The position numbers and the translations under genes were made by a program. Below the pieces are notes generated by a model. It ran no database searches and was not told where the DNA came from. It saw nothing but the letters and a program-made list of their open reading frames with translations. Shown here one piece after another: positions 18,154 through 26,672 of a DNA stretch of 64,000 nucleotides (its first letter is position 1; every line of letters begins with the position of its first letter). Source of the stretch: Paenibacillus wynnii (GTDB lineage Bacteria; Bacillota; Bacilli; Paenibacillales; Paenibacillaceae); contig NZ_JAUSTK010000001.1 of NCBI RefSeq assembly GCF_030812855.1, positions 62,001 to 126,000 of the forward strand. Reading direction: 5' to 3'.

Positions 18154-19191
18154 TCATGTCCGGACAGATTCGAATGCATTGCTAACCGTAAAAGTCATCT
18201 GCATGGCGGTTCCTGCCACCAACTCCGACTGTACCGTTAACGAAATCCCGATTTTGGCTGCAACCGTTTTAGCTAAATAGAGCCCCAGTCCGGTTGCCGC
18301 ATTGTGCAATCTTCCGTTCCCCCCGGTAAATCCTTTATCGAAAATACGCGGTAAGTCATGCGATGCGATGCCCGGCCCTTCATCTCTTATCGTCAACCTG
18401 ACATGCCCATCAGGTGTGACTGTTGTCGACAAAAGGATCGTTCCGCCCTCCGGGCTATATTTGACCGCATTCGTCATTAATTGCCTGATAATAAAACGGC
18501 ACCATTTGCGGTCCGTCCTCACTAAAGTCTCTTCCCCTTCAAACTCGACAGCTATATTCTTTTCCACACACCAGGAGGCCAACTCTCGTACTTCCAGGGC
18601 AGCAAGCCGCTGAATCCCTGTCTGTTCCAGCACATAATCAGCCTCAAGCGAGGGTAACCGTGAAATGTATAACTGCTGATCAATGAGTAAATGGATTCGC
18701 AGCCATTCCGATTCAATATTGCGTATTAATTGATTGCTTCTGTTAGCATCAATTGCCAATTTCATTGCGGTCAGCGGCGCCTTTACTTCATGCACCCAGG
18801 CAGCAACATAATCCTGCTCCAAAGACCTGGCAGCATTACTGTCCGAAAGTTTATGCCCGTACCAGTGGTTCGCTGCCTGCAAGAGCTGATTTGTGGCTTC
18901 CTCCTGATAAAAATAAGCTGACGGCAATGTTTCAACCCAATCTTCGTTGATCTCTTTAGCCAGTTGCGCCAGTGCTCGCGCATACTTCATTTCTTTGCGA
19001 AAACGCCATCCTAGGAAAGCTACCATAGCCAGAATTAGCAGCATATTTAAATAAAGCATCGAGTCACCTCGGATGGCAACACCATTGTCGATCCAAATCA
19101 GTAAATCCACAAACAATAATGAAAGCAGAAAGAAAACAATCCAGCTTTTCCTGTCATACAGATATCGGAGCAACAAGTCGTTCCCCCTCAT
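18154..19191 (-). CDS. BceS-type intramembrane-sensing histidine kinase
   Basis: 345 residues. Two transmembrane segments at about 15-34 and 45-62 are joined by only a few outside residues, the hallmark of intramembrane-sensing kinases that depend on their ABC transporter for input. The phospho-acceptor His is about residue 134 in WVHEVKAPL. The ATPase domain follows (RDEGPGI, TGLGLYLAK). The start overlaps the regulator stop by 4 bp (ATGA), showing translational coupling. The kinase presumably senses flux of the adjacent transporter. Confidence 0.93.
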   Translation of the reverse strand: MRGNDLLLRYLYDRKSWIVFFLLSLLFVDLLIWIDNGVAIRGDSMLYLNMLLILAMVAFLGWRFRKEMKYARALAQLAKEINEDWVETLPSAYFYQEEATNQLLQAANHWYGHKLSDSNAARSLEQDYVAAWVHEVKAPLTAMKLAIDANRSNQLIRNIESEWLRIHLLIDQQLYISRLPSLEADYVLEQTGIQRLAALEVRELASWCVEKNIAVEFEGEETLVRTDRKWCRFIIRQLMTNAVKYSPEGGTILLSTTVTPDGHVRLTIRDEGPGIASHDLPRIFDKGFTGGNGRLHNAATGLGLYLAKTVAAKIGISLTVQSELVAGTAMQMTFTVSNAFESVRT

Positions 19192-19871
19192 AAAGTAGCC
19201 GCCATATAACCAAGCCCCTTCTTTGTTACAATGGCTTCTTCCAGATGAATAATGGCCAGCTTTTGACGCAGCCGGGTTATATTCGCTGTCAGCGTATTGT
19301 CGTTGACGAATTGTTCATCATCCCACAGCTTGCGGATCAGATCCTGGCGTGATATCACTTTATCCCTCTCCTTGACTAGCACAACAAGAATAAAAAATTC
19401 GTTCTTGGTCAAAAGCACATCCTGTCCATCCTTACGGATCAGACCGCGCTTCATATCAATTATAGTACCATTCCATTCGATGAGATCATCCGCTTCCTCA
19501 CTGTAAGCATAAGTGCGGCGGAGAATCGCCTGTATTTGCGCCAACAGCACGTCCATATGAAAAGGCTTTTGAATATAATCGTCCGCCCCCATATTCATCG
19601 CCATTACCATATCCAGAGGATGATCACGCGAGGACAGAAATAGAATCGGCACTTTCGAAACCGCGCGAATCTCCCGGCACCAGTGGAAACCGTCATACAT
19701 CGGGAGCTGGATATCAATGATGACCAATTGAGGCTGTACTTTAATATAGGTGTTCATCACATCATCAAATCGTTCCGGTCCCGTGACGTGAAATGACCAG
19801 TGCTCCAATCTTTCCTTCAATGAACGAAAAATGGCATCATCATCTTCGATAATAAAAATATTAAAATCCAT
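19188..19871 (-). CDS. OmpR-family response regulator (BceR-type)
   Basis: About 227 residues. Receiver domain with acidic pocket EDDD near residues 9-12, phospho-acceptor Asp about 53 (IIDIQLP) and conserved Lys in QKPF, then a winged-helix DNA-binding domain. ATG 19871 is preferred over the open upstream TTG because of its spacing from GGGA. First gene of the four-gene module regulator-kinase-ATPase-permease. The 110 bp between kinase and ATPase contain two TGTCA motifs about 20 bp apart that could be its binding site, but this is weak. Confidence 0.93.
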   Translation of the reverse strand: MDFNIFIIEDDDAIFRSLKERLEHWSFHVTGPERFDDVMNTYIKVQPQLVIIDIQLPMYDGFHWCREIRAVSKVPILFLSSRDHPLDMVMAMNMGADDYIQKPFHMDVLLAQIQAILRRTYAYSEEADDLIEWNGTIIDMKRGLIRKDGQDVLLTKNEFFILVVLVKERDKVISRQDLIRKLWDDEQFVNDNTLTANITRLRQKLAIIHLEEAIVTKKGLGYMAATL

Positions 19872-19967
19872 TAAAACCAATCCCTTTCCGCAATAGCTCC
19901 TCCATCATAACATTGTGGGGTTCCATACAAAAAGGAAGGCATATAAATCGCCCCCTCCCTAATGATC

Positions 19968-22049
19968 TTATTCAGGTAGCAGCATCGTGAAAAGTAAAGC
20001 CGCCAACTCCTGCTTGTTCAACGCCCTCTGAGAACCGTAGTCGAACTTACCGTTCGATTCGGTCACCTCCGGTCCATGCAGCTTCCAGGTCACTGCATTA
20101 CTGACGGCTTCGATAGCCCATTTCGACGTTCCAGGCGCGAGCTTAGCCGCGGGTTCAGGTATTCTGATTCCCGTTTCAGTCAGTAAGCGGAAAACGATGG
20201 CGGCTGCTTCTTCGCGAAGTATTGGACGGTCCGGATCGAACAAACCGTTTCCTGTTCCATTCAGCATTCCGGCCTCGACAGCGGCTTGAATATCCCTTCG
20301 ATACAGAGAGTTTTCAATGTCCGAGAATGAGAACGGGTTTGAGGATTCGGGAATGCTCCAAATGGCGTTAAAAGCATGAATGAATGCTCCTCGGGTGACT
20401 GTTTGCAGCGGTTGAAACGGCTGTGACAGATCATCCGTTAAGTAGCCGAGCGACTTCAGGCTGAGAATGTAACTGGCATAAGGATGATTGGCCGATACAT
20501 CTGGGAAAACCGCCGGATTCTCCGGTAATTTAGTTGCATAGCTGTATAAATTGGAGTATTTCATATAGACGACACGACCGTCGGCATCCATCTTGAATGC
20601 AAGTGGATTTCCTTCATCATCAACGAACAGCAAGTCGTCGATCTGCTTCAACTGGTGTCGGCTGAAAAGGTCGCTTACCATCAGGGTTCCGTCTCCTGTC
20701 ACTTCGACTTTAGTCAGCAATTTAATCCGCAAGTCAGAGTATAACCCTTCAAACTTGGCGAGGATGTCCTCGGTCTGTACCTTAAACCCTTTTGTTTCAT
20801 ACGGTGATTTGCCACTCGCATAATAATGATCCATAAATGCGGTATACAGGTCGTTTCGTAAATCCTGATTCGTATTGTAAGAAACAAAGACACCCGTTTT
20901 GCGGTCGGGCAGAAGCCAGAGCAACGAACTATAGCCAAGTATGTCACCGGCTTTGGAGATCACGATTTCCCCGTTTGATTTGGAGGGAATAACAGGTGAT
21001 TCAAATCCGTAGGTCGTATCCGGCAAGTCCGGATGTATGACCATCTGGTAAGCCGACATTGCCTTCACCGATTTAGGTGACAGGATAACAGTGCAGTCCG
21101 CCGCCCGGCCATCATTCAGGAAGGCTGTCATAAATAGCGCCATATCGGAGGCAGTGGATACCATGCTGCCCTCTGGCCATTCACTTGGAGAAAAACCATA
21201 CACTGGAATAGCGTTGCCTGCCGGATCGTAAGAAGGCTGGAGCCGTCCAACCAAATCCTTTGTCATGCTAAAGCTGCTTGAAGTCATACCCAGTGGCCCA
21301 AACAGGTGCTTTTGCACATAACTCCCGAAGGGTTCTCCGCTTACCTGCTGAACAATGTATCCTTGCAGCCTCGAAGCGAAATTATCGTACATATATGACG
21401 TTCCCGGCTCACGAACAACCGGGGGGAATACATCAAAGATACTCTCCTTTAACGAAATCAGCTTCTGGGAGGCATCCATCAAATAACTGGCGTCAGTAGG
21501 TTCCCGCACTTCAAAACCTGTCGTATGCGTCAATAGATTCTCTACCGTTACCGGTGCATCGAAGGGATTGGTGACTTTGTAACCGTCCAGGTATTTCTCA
21601 ATGTTGTCCTGAAGTGAAATCTTCCCTTGATCGACAAGCTGCATAATGGCAGCAGCCGTGAATACTTTGGAAACGGAGCCGATACGGAAGGTAGCTCGTT
21701 TTGTGTCTATTGGCGACTTCGACATTGGGTCAGTTATACCGAAGCCTTTGGATACGAGCACTTTCCCGTCCTGAACTACGGAGACCACAGCGGCCCCTGC
21801 TTTTTGCTTAATGGCATCTTGGGCAAAAAAAGCATCGAGAAACGCCTCAACTTCCTTGGCATCACTCGGTCCACTTGTAAAATCTCTCGTGGCGGAGCTA
21901 CCTAATGAGTCTTGCTGTTTGACTGAGGCAATCGAGTCAACTCCAGGCTGCAGCTGCGCGTACACGCTTGTTTCAACGGCTAGAGTCAGCGTCAGCAGTA
22001 CGGTTAGCAAACCGAACGTGCGACGGGTTTGTTTCATATTTGTGTTCAA
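19968..22049 (-). CDS. Secreted serine hydrolase (beta-lactamase-related) with C-terminal SLH domains
   Basis: 693 residues. A signal peptide covers about residues 1-31. A beta-lactamase/class C PBP-like domain (about 65-400) has SVSK at 125-128 (nucleophile Ser and Lys) and YDN as the second motif. A middle beta-rich region follows, then two or more S-layer homology domains from about 525 (FPDVSANHPYASYI, FDPDRPILREEAA). Such proteins are anchored to secondary cell-wall polymer and may act as D-aminopeptidase, esterase or carboxypeptidase; the substrate is unknown. TTG 22049 is preferred because GGAGAGG lies 7 nt upstream. It lies 97 bp upstream of the Bce-type regulator on the same strand, so read-through or a shared role in envelope stress is possible. 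Confidence 0.92.
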   Translation of the reverse strand: MNTNMKQTRRTFGLLTVLLTLTLAVETSVYAQLQPGVDSIASVKQQDSLGSSATRDFTSGPSDAKEVEAFLDAFFAQDAIKQKAGAAVVSVVQDGKVLVSKGFGITDPMSKSPIDTKRATFRIGSVSKVFTAAAIMQLVDQGKISLQDNIEKYLDGYKVTNPFDAPVTVENLLTHTTGFEVREPTDASYLMDASQKLISLKESIFDVFPPVVREPGTSYMYDNFASRLQGYIVQQVSGEPFGSYVQKHLFGPLGMTSSSFSMTKDLVGRLQPSYDPAGNAIPVYGFSPSEWPEGSMVSTASDMALFMTAFLNDGRAADCTVILSPKSVKAMSAYQMVIHPDLPDTTYGFESPVIPSKSNGEIVISKAGDILGYSSLLWLLPDRKTGVFVSYNTNQDLRNDLYTAFMDHYYASGKSPYETKGFKVQTEDILAKFEGLYSDLRIKLLTKVEVTGDGTLMVSDLFSRHQLKQIDDLLFVDDEGNPLAFKMDADGRVVYMKYSNLYSYATKLPENPAVFPDVSANHPYASYILSLKSLGYLTDDLSQPFQPLQTVTRGAFIHAFNAIWSIPESSNPFSFSDIENSLYRRDIQAAVEAGMLNGTGNGLFDPDRPILREEAAAIVFRLLTETGIRIPEPAAKLAPGTSKWAIEAVSNAVTWKLHGPEVTESNGKFDYGSQRALNKQELAALLFTMLLPE

Positions 22050-22236
22050 CTACAATCCTCTCCTTGCTTTCCTTATATTTGGGATTAACCCAATTCAGAT
22101 TGAACGGGCAGTTCCAACATACTAATTGTATGGTTTGGATCAAGCACCGTCGTTCGATTCAGGTGATAAGCAGGAGGGGGATTGTTACATTGTTGTCACG
22201 TTGGAATCCACTTGTATAACGGAGTCATTCTATGTA

Positions 22237-22415
22237 GCGGACTGAGAAGCCCTTATTTGCAGAAAAACCTGTTATTAGCCTTGCTTACGGACTCAGATGC
22301 AGCTATTTCCCTAATACTCCACATATTTTAGTCCAAATGGAGTAAATAAGAGCTCTACAGTCCACATAAGAATCAAAAGGGCCTGAATAGTTAAAATAGC
22401 TGCTTTACAGTCCGC
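22237..22415. repeat. Dispersed four-module intergenic repeat, copy 2
   Basis: The best-preserved copy. Forward modules at 22238 (CGGACTGAGAAGCCCTTATT) and 22288 (CGGACTCAGATGCAGCTATT); inverted modules at 22345 (AATAAGAGCTCTACAGTCCA) and 22393 (ATAGCTGCTTTACAGTCCGC). Starts are 50, 57 and 48 bp apart. Module 1 pairs best with module 3 and module 2 with module 4. A fifth degenerate inverted module may lie at 22443-22466. It sits between the divergent hydrolase and exporter genes. Confidence 0.9.
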
Positions 22416-22640
22416 AACCCTTCATGTAGAACTTCAGATTTCAAAAACTAAAGCTCTATGGTACGGCGTTTAACGGTCCTTCGCATACTAACAAAATCGA
22501 CCTAACAAAAGTTCAATCGATTGTAACAAGAAAATAATACAGTAACCGATGCTGGCCGCTTGTTAATGTTATAATCACGTTGATTTATTCATTCTTTAAT
22601 AGAAGAGTGAAGAACAAACAGAACAGAAACAGGTGATCAG
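22416..22640 (+). promoter_or_regulatory. Upstream region of the ABC exporter operon
   Basis: A perfect TATAAT at 22570-22575 lies 65 bp before the first exporter gene, but no good -35 hexamer is found 17 bp upstream (CGATGC). Activation by a regulator, or a different promoter, is possible. No gene is present in this stretch. Confidence 0.35.
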
Positions 22641-24410
22641 ATGTTCGAACTCAAATGGCTATGGCAGAATCTGAAGGGAAACAGGACGCGTTATATACTG
22701 GCTCTCTGTCTCTCTGTGGTGGGCTCAAGTCTTACGATTGTGAATCCGTACATCAGTCAGCGCATTGTCGATACGTTTATAGCCGGTGACAATGCCTCGC
22801 AGAATTTGACACAAGAACGGGGGCTCTTGATCGCACTCTGCCTCGGTATGATCGGCTTTTCCCTGCTACGCACGGGTCTGGCTTATGTGACTACCATGCA
22901 GTATGAGCGCTCCTCGCAAAACATGCTGTACCGTATCCGCATTTATCTCTACAACAAGATTCAGGGACAGGACAGGGAATATTACGATCATAACCGTACC
23001 GGCGATCTTATGACCAAGATGACAGGCGATCTGGACATGGTTCGGCACTCCATGGCGTGGATTTTCAAAACGATCATCGAATCCTTAACGATTTTCGCAG
23101 CTGCCGTTATCTATTTTTTTACCATTGATACCGAACTGACGCTGTGGATGCTTACCTTGTCACCGTTGATTTTTATCGTAGCCTACATATTTGCCAAACA
23201 CGTCCGCCCTATGTACGTGGATCTACGTGAGCGTCTGTCACAGCTCAACACGACTACTCAGGAGAATATTTCAGGAAACCGTGTGGTTAAAGCTTTCGCC
23301 CGCGAAGAGTACGAGATCGAGAAATTCACAGAAAAGAACGTCAACTATTCTACTGCGAATAAGAAGGCTGCCCTCGTATGGCTCGATTACTTTCCTTATC
23401 TGGAAACCTTCGCGCAGGGATTCAATGTCATCCTGCTGTTGGCCGGCGGGCTGTTCCTTATGAATGACCGGATCACCTTTGGCGAGTTCGCCGCCTTCTC
23501 TTCATTGATCTGGGCCGTATCAAACCCCATGCGCAACATCGGCATTATTATCAACGACATCCAGCGTTTTTTTGCCAGCCTGACCAAAATTGTCGAAATC
23601 TATTATGCCAAACCCGGTATTGTTAACGAGCATAAGGTCATTACCAAACGCCGTTATGAAGGGCGCATTACGTTTGATCATGTCCGTTTTAAATATGACA
23701 GCGCAACGGTGTTAGACGATGTCAGCTTTACGGTTGAACCTGGGGAAACTATTGCAATTATGGGGCCTACAGGATCAGGCAAAACGACACTCATTAATCT
23801 GATCCCCCGTTTCTATGATATATCCGGTGGACGTGTGCTAGTAGACGGCGTTGATGTTCGTGAACTGGAGCTAGATGAACTCCGTGGCAACATCGGAATG
23901 GCGACCCAAGACGTGCTTTTGTTCTCCGATACCATCGATGGTAACATCGCCTATGGCGACCCCGATCTTCCGGAGGAAGAGGCCATGGAATATGCCGAGC
24001 TCGCGGCCGCACACGATTTCATCTCCCGGATGCCCGAGGGTTATGATACGGTTGTCGGAGAACGCGGAGTCGGCCTGTCAGGAGGACAAAAGCAGCGCAT
24101 TGCATTAGCTCGTGCCTTGGCGGTCCGCCGTCCTATCCTAATTCTGGATGACACGACCTCTGCCGTCGATCTTGAGACTGAGGAGCATATACAGCGGAGT
24201 CTGCGCGAGCTGGATTATCCCTGTACGAAGCTCATTATCGCGCAGCGGGTATCCACCACAGCGGAGGCCGACCGTATTCTCATCTTGGATGGCGGTCGGT
24301 TGATTGAAGAAGGTACCCATGCCGAACTGTTGGCAAAGCGAGGCTATTACTACGAGGTGTTTATGCTGCAGAACGAGGGCATTGAAAGGCAGGTGATCGC
24401 GAATGGCTAG
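22641..24410 (+). CDS. ABC exporter half-transporter with degenerate ATP site (heterodimer subunit 1)
   Basis: 589 residues: an N-terminal six-helix exporter domain (about 1-310), then a nucleotide-binding domain with Walker A GPTGSGKTT, signature LSGGQKQR and Walker B ILILDDTTS. The usual catalytic Glu after Walker B is Asp and the switch His is Gln (IAQRVST). These two changes mark the non-hydrolysing-site partner of heterodimeric exporters such as BmrC/BmrD, YfiB/YfiC or TM287/288. The ATG overlaps nothing upstream. The stop overlaps the next gene by 8 bp. Substrate unknown; drugs or peptides are typical. Confidence 0.94.
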   Translation: MFELKWLWQNLKGNRTRYILALCLSVVGSSLTIVNPYISQRIVDTFIAGDNASQNLTQERGLLIALCLGMIGFSLLRTGLAYVTTMQYERSSQNMLYRIRIYLYNKIQGQDREYYDHNRTGDLMTKMTGDLDMVRHSMAWIFKTIIESLTIFAAAVIYFFTIDTELTLWMLTLSPLIFIVAYIFAKHVRPMYVDLRERLSQLNTTTQENISGNRVVKAFAREEYEIEKFTEKNVNYSTANKKAALVWLDYFPYLETFAQGFNVILLLAGGLFLMNDRITFGEFAAFSSLIWAVSNPMRNIGIIINDIQRFFASLTKIVEIYYAKPGIVNEHKVITKRRYEGRITFDHVRFKYDSATVLDDVSFTVEPGETIAIMGPTGSGKTTLINLIPRFYDISGGRVLVDGVDVRELELDELRGNIGMATQDVLLFSDTIDGNIAYGDPDLPEEEAMEYAELAAAHDFISRMPEGYDTVVGERGVGLSGGQKQRIALARALAVRRPILILDDTTSAVDLETEEHIQRSLRELDYPCTKLIIAQRVSTTAEADRILILDGGRLIEEGTHAELLAKRGYYYEVFMLQNEGIERQVIANG

Positions 24411-26178
24411 AAATAAATTCGACGTCGACGAGAACCTAGAGTCCCCTTTTGATATCAGACACTTCCGGCGTGCGATGGTTTACATTAGACGGAAGAAAAC
24501 ACCCATGATTGTTGCATTTGTGCTCAGTGCTCTTTCGGCAGCCATTGCGCTATCCGCACCGCTTATCATGCAGCATGTGATCGACGTGACCATTCCCGCG
24601 AAGGCTAAACTTCCCCTACTCGGCTGGTCATTGCTGATGCTTCTGACCATCGTGGTCAGCGTTATTCTTGCTACCATCCGTTCACGCATTATGACAAGCG
24701 TCGGGCAGGACATTATTTTTGACATTCGCACGGATTTGTTCAAGCATTTACAGGAACTGCCCTTTAAATATTATGACGACCGCCCGCAGGGCAAGATTCT
24801 GATACGGGTCGTGAATTACGTCAATTCGGTTTCGGATGTGTTATCTAACGGCATTATCAACTTCATTCTGGAAATCGTAAATTTAATCTTTATCGCCGTT
24901 TTCATGTTCGCCTTGGATGTACGGCTTTCATTCGTCATCCTTGCAGGACTGCCGATTTTCTTAGGCATCATGCTGCTCATCAAGACACGACAACGTCGGG
25001 CATGGCAGGCGGTGTCCAACAAGAGCTCCAATCTGAATGCCTATTTGCAGGAAAGCATTAGCGGCATTGGCGTGACGCAAATCTTCTCCCGTGAAGAGCA
25101 CAATGAGGGAACCTTTACCCGTCTTGCCGGTAATTTCCGCAAGGAGTGGTTACGGGCTCTAAATTACAATATGCTTATCCCTTTTACGGTCGATAACTTA
25201 TCTACCATCGTTACGGCATTGATCTTACTTGTGGGCTTATTGACACTGGACCCCAAGGACGCGACACTGGGTGTCATTCTGGCGATGAGCAGTTACGCCT
25301 TCCGCTTTTGGCAGCCGATTTTGAATCTCTCTAACCTGTACAACAACTTTATTAACGCCGTTGCCTATCTTGAACGTATCTTCGAAACGCTGGATGAGCC
25401 GGTTACTGTCAGCGATATTCCGGATGCGGAGGAACTTCTGCCCGTTCAAGGCAAAGTCACTTTCGATAACGTGACCTTCGCCTATGATCCAGGGTTGAAT
25501 ATATTGGAGAATATCTCCTTTGATGTCAAAGCAGGAGAAAGTATTGCCCTAGTCGGACCGACAGGCGCAGGCAAAACAACAGTCGTCAATCTGATCTCGC
25601 GTTTTTATAACCTTACCGGCGGCAGGATTCTTATTGACGGACAGGATATCTCACAGATCACACTGAAATCCCTTCGGAGCCAAATGGGGATCATGCTGCA
25701 GGACAGTTTCATATTCTCCGGTACCATTCTGGACAATATTCGTTACGGACGACTGGATGCCACCGAGGAAGAAGTAATCGCCGCCGCGAAAGCGGTCTGC
25801 GCTGACGATTTCATACGTGAATTTGACCAGGGCTACCTGACGGAGGTCAACGAGCGCGGTTCCAAGCTTTCCCAGGGCCAACGGCAGCTCATTTCATTCG
25901 GAAGGACTCTGCTGGCTGATCCGCGCATTCTCATTCTGGATGAAGCCACTTCATCTATCGATGCAAAGACCGAACGTTTACTCCAGAAAGGCCTAAATGA
26001 ATTGCTCAAGGGGCGAACCTCGTTCATTATCGCGCATCGGCTCTCTACCGTAAAAAACTGTGACCGTATCATGTATGTGTCGAACAAAGGCATTGTGGAA
26101 AGTGGATCACATGAAGAGCTTATGGGACACCGGGGCCTCTATTACCGGCTCTACACGGCCCAGAAGATGGAAGCTTAA
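24403..26178 (+). CDS. ABC exporter half-transporter with canonical catalytic residues (heterodimer subunit 2)
   Basis: 591 residues: six-helix exporter domain, then Walker A GPTGAGKTT, a signature of variant form LSQGQRQ, Walker B ILILDEATS with the catalytic Glu, and switch His in IAHRLST. In heterodimers the partner that supplies the Walker B Glu usually carries the altered signature, exactly as here, so the pair has one working and one degenerate ATP site. It overlaps the preceding gene by 8 bp and must be translated together with it. Confidence 0.94.
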   Translation: MARNKFDVDENLESPFDIRHFRRAMVYIRRKKTPMIVAFVLSALSAAIALSAPLIMQHVIDVTIPAKAKLPLLGWSLLMLLTIVVSVILATIRSRIMTSVGQDIIFDIRTDLFKHLQELPFKYYDDRPQGKILIRVVNYVNSVSDVLSNGIINFILEIVNLIFIAVFMFALDVRLSFVILAGLPIFLGIMLLIKTRQRRAWQAVSNKSSNLNAYLQESISGIGVTQIFSREEHNEGTFTRLAGNFRKEWLRALNYNMLIPFTVDNLSTIVTALILLVGLLTLDPKDATLGVILAMSSYAFRFWQPILNLSNLYNNFINAVAYLERIFETLDEPVTVSDIPDAEELLPVQGKVTFDNVTFAYDPGLNILENISFDVKAGESIALVGPTGAGKTTVVNLISRFYNLTGGRILIDGQDISQITLKSLRSQMGIMLQDSFIFSGTILDNIRYGRLDATEEEVIAAAKAVCADDFIREFDQGYLTEVNERGSKLSQGQRQLISFGRTLLADPRILILDEATSSIDAKTERLLQKGLNELLKGRTSFIIAHRLSTVKNCDRIMYVSNKGIVESGSHEELMGHRGLYYRLYTAQKMEA

Positions 26179-26283
26179 CCTTAAGAGCGCAAGCTGTGAT
26201 GGTAGTGGTGCTTGGTTATTTACTGGTGCTATCTGGTGCTATGCTGGTGCTTTACCGATACAAACAAACTTAGAAACTGTCAT

Positions 26284-26322
26284 GTTCCACAGCTGAGTTC
26301 CACAGCTGAGTTCCACAGCTGA
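26284..26322. repeat. Three tandem copies of a 13-bp unit
   Basis: GTTCCACAGCTGA occurs three times head to tail (26284-26296, 26297-26309, 26310-26322) just after the exporter operon. Immediately upstream (about 26206-26251) TGGTGCT recurs four times. No coding function is evident. Confidence 0.8.
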
Positions 26323-26344
26323 TATTTAGTCAGTTTCAGTTTAT

Positions 26345-26522
26345 ACGGACACTAGAAGCCTTATTTCAGCAAAACTTTAGGTTTCATTATCCATACGGAC
26401 TCAGATGCAGCTATTCACTAAAACCACTCCAAATATAGACGTTTGAGATGCAATAAGAGCTCTCAGGTCCGTATGGTTTCTCTAATGAGTCCATTAGCAA
26501 AAATAAGAGCTTTACAGTCCGC
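26345..26522. repeat. Dispersed four-module intergenic repeat, copy 3
   Basis: Forward modules at 26346 (CGGACACTAGAAGCCTTATT) and 26396 (CGGACTCAGATGCAGCTATT); inverted modules at 26452 (AATAAGAGCTCTCAGGTCCG) and 26500 (ends TTTACAGTCCGC). Starts are 50, 56 and 48 bp apart. Here module 4 has switched from the AGCTGC form to the AAGAGC form of module 3. It lies between two convergent genes. Confidence 0.87.
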
Positions 26523-26605
26523 AGCGGTTCAGCCGGACATTCAGTTCGATTAGTTCGTTTCAATTCAATTCATTGGCTAAGCAATCCATGTTTAAATGAA
26601 CATTA

Positions 26606-26645
26606 GAAAAGGACCATCCGGTAAAATATCCGAACGGTCCTTTCC
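26606..26645. terminator. Bidirectional rho-independent terminator between convergent genes
   Basis: GAAAAGGACC and GGTCCTTTCC form the outer stem, with CGG/CCG inside and an AT-rich loop. A and T runs flank the stem. It serves the exporter operon from the left and the ABC-F gene from the right. Confidence 0.75.
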
Positions 26646-26672
26646 TGTTTCTTTACTCTAGTATAACGTTTA

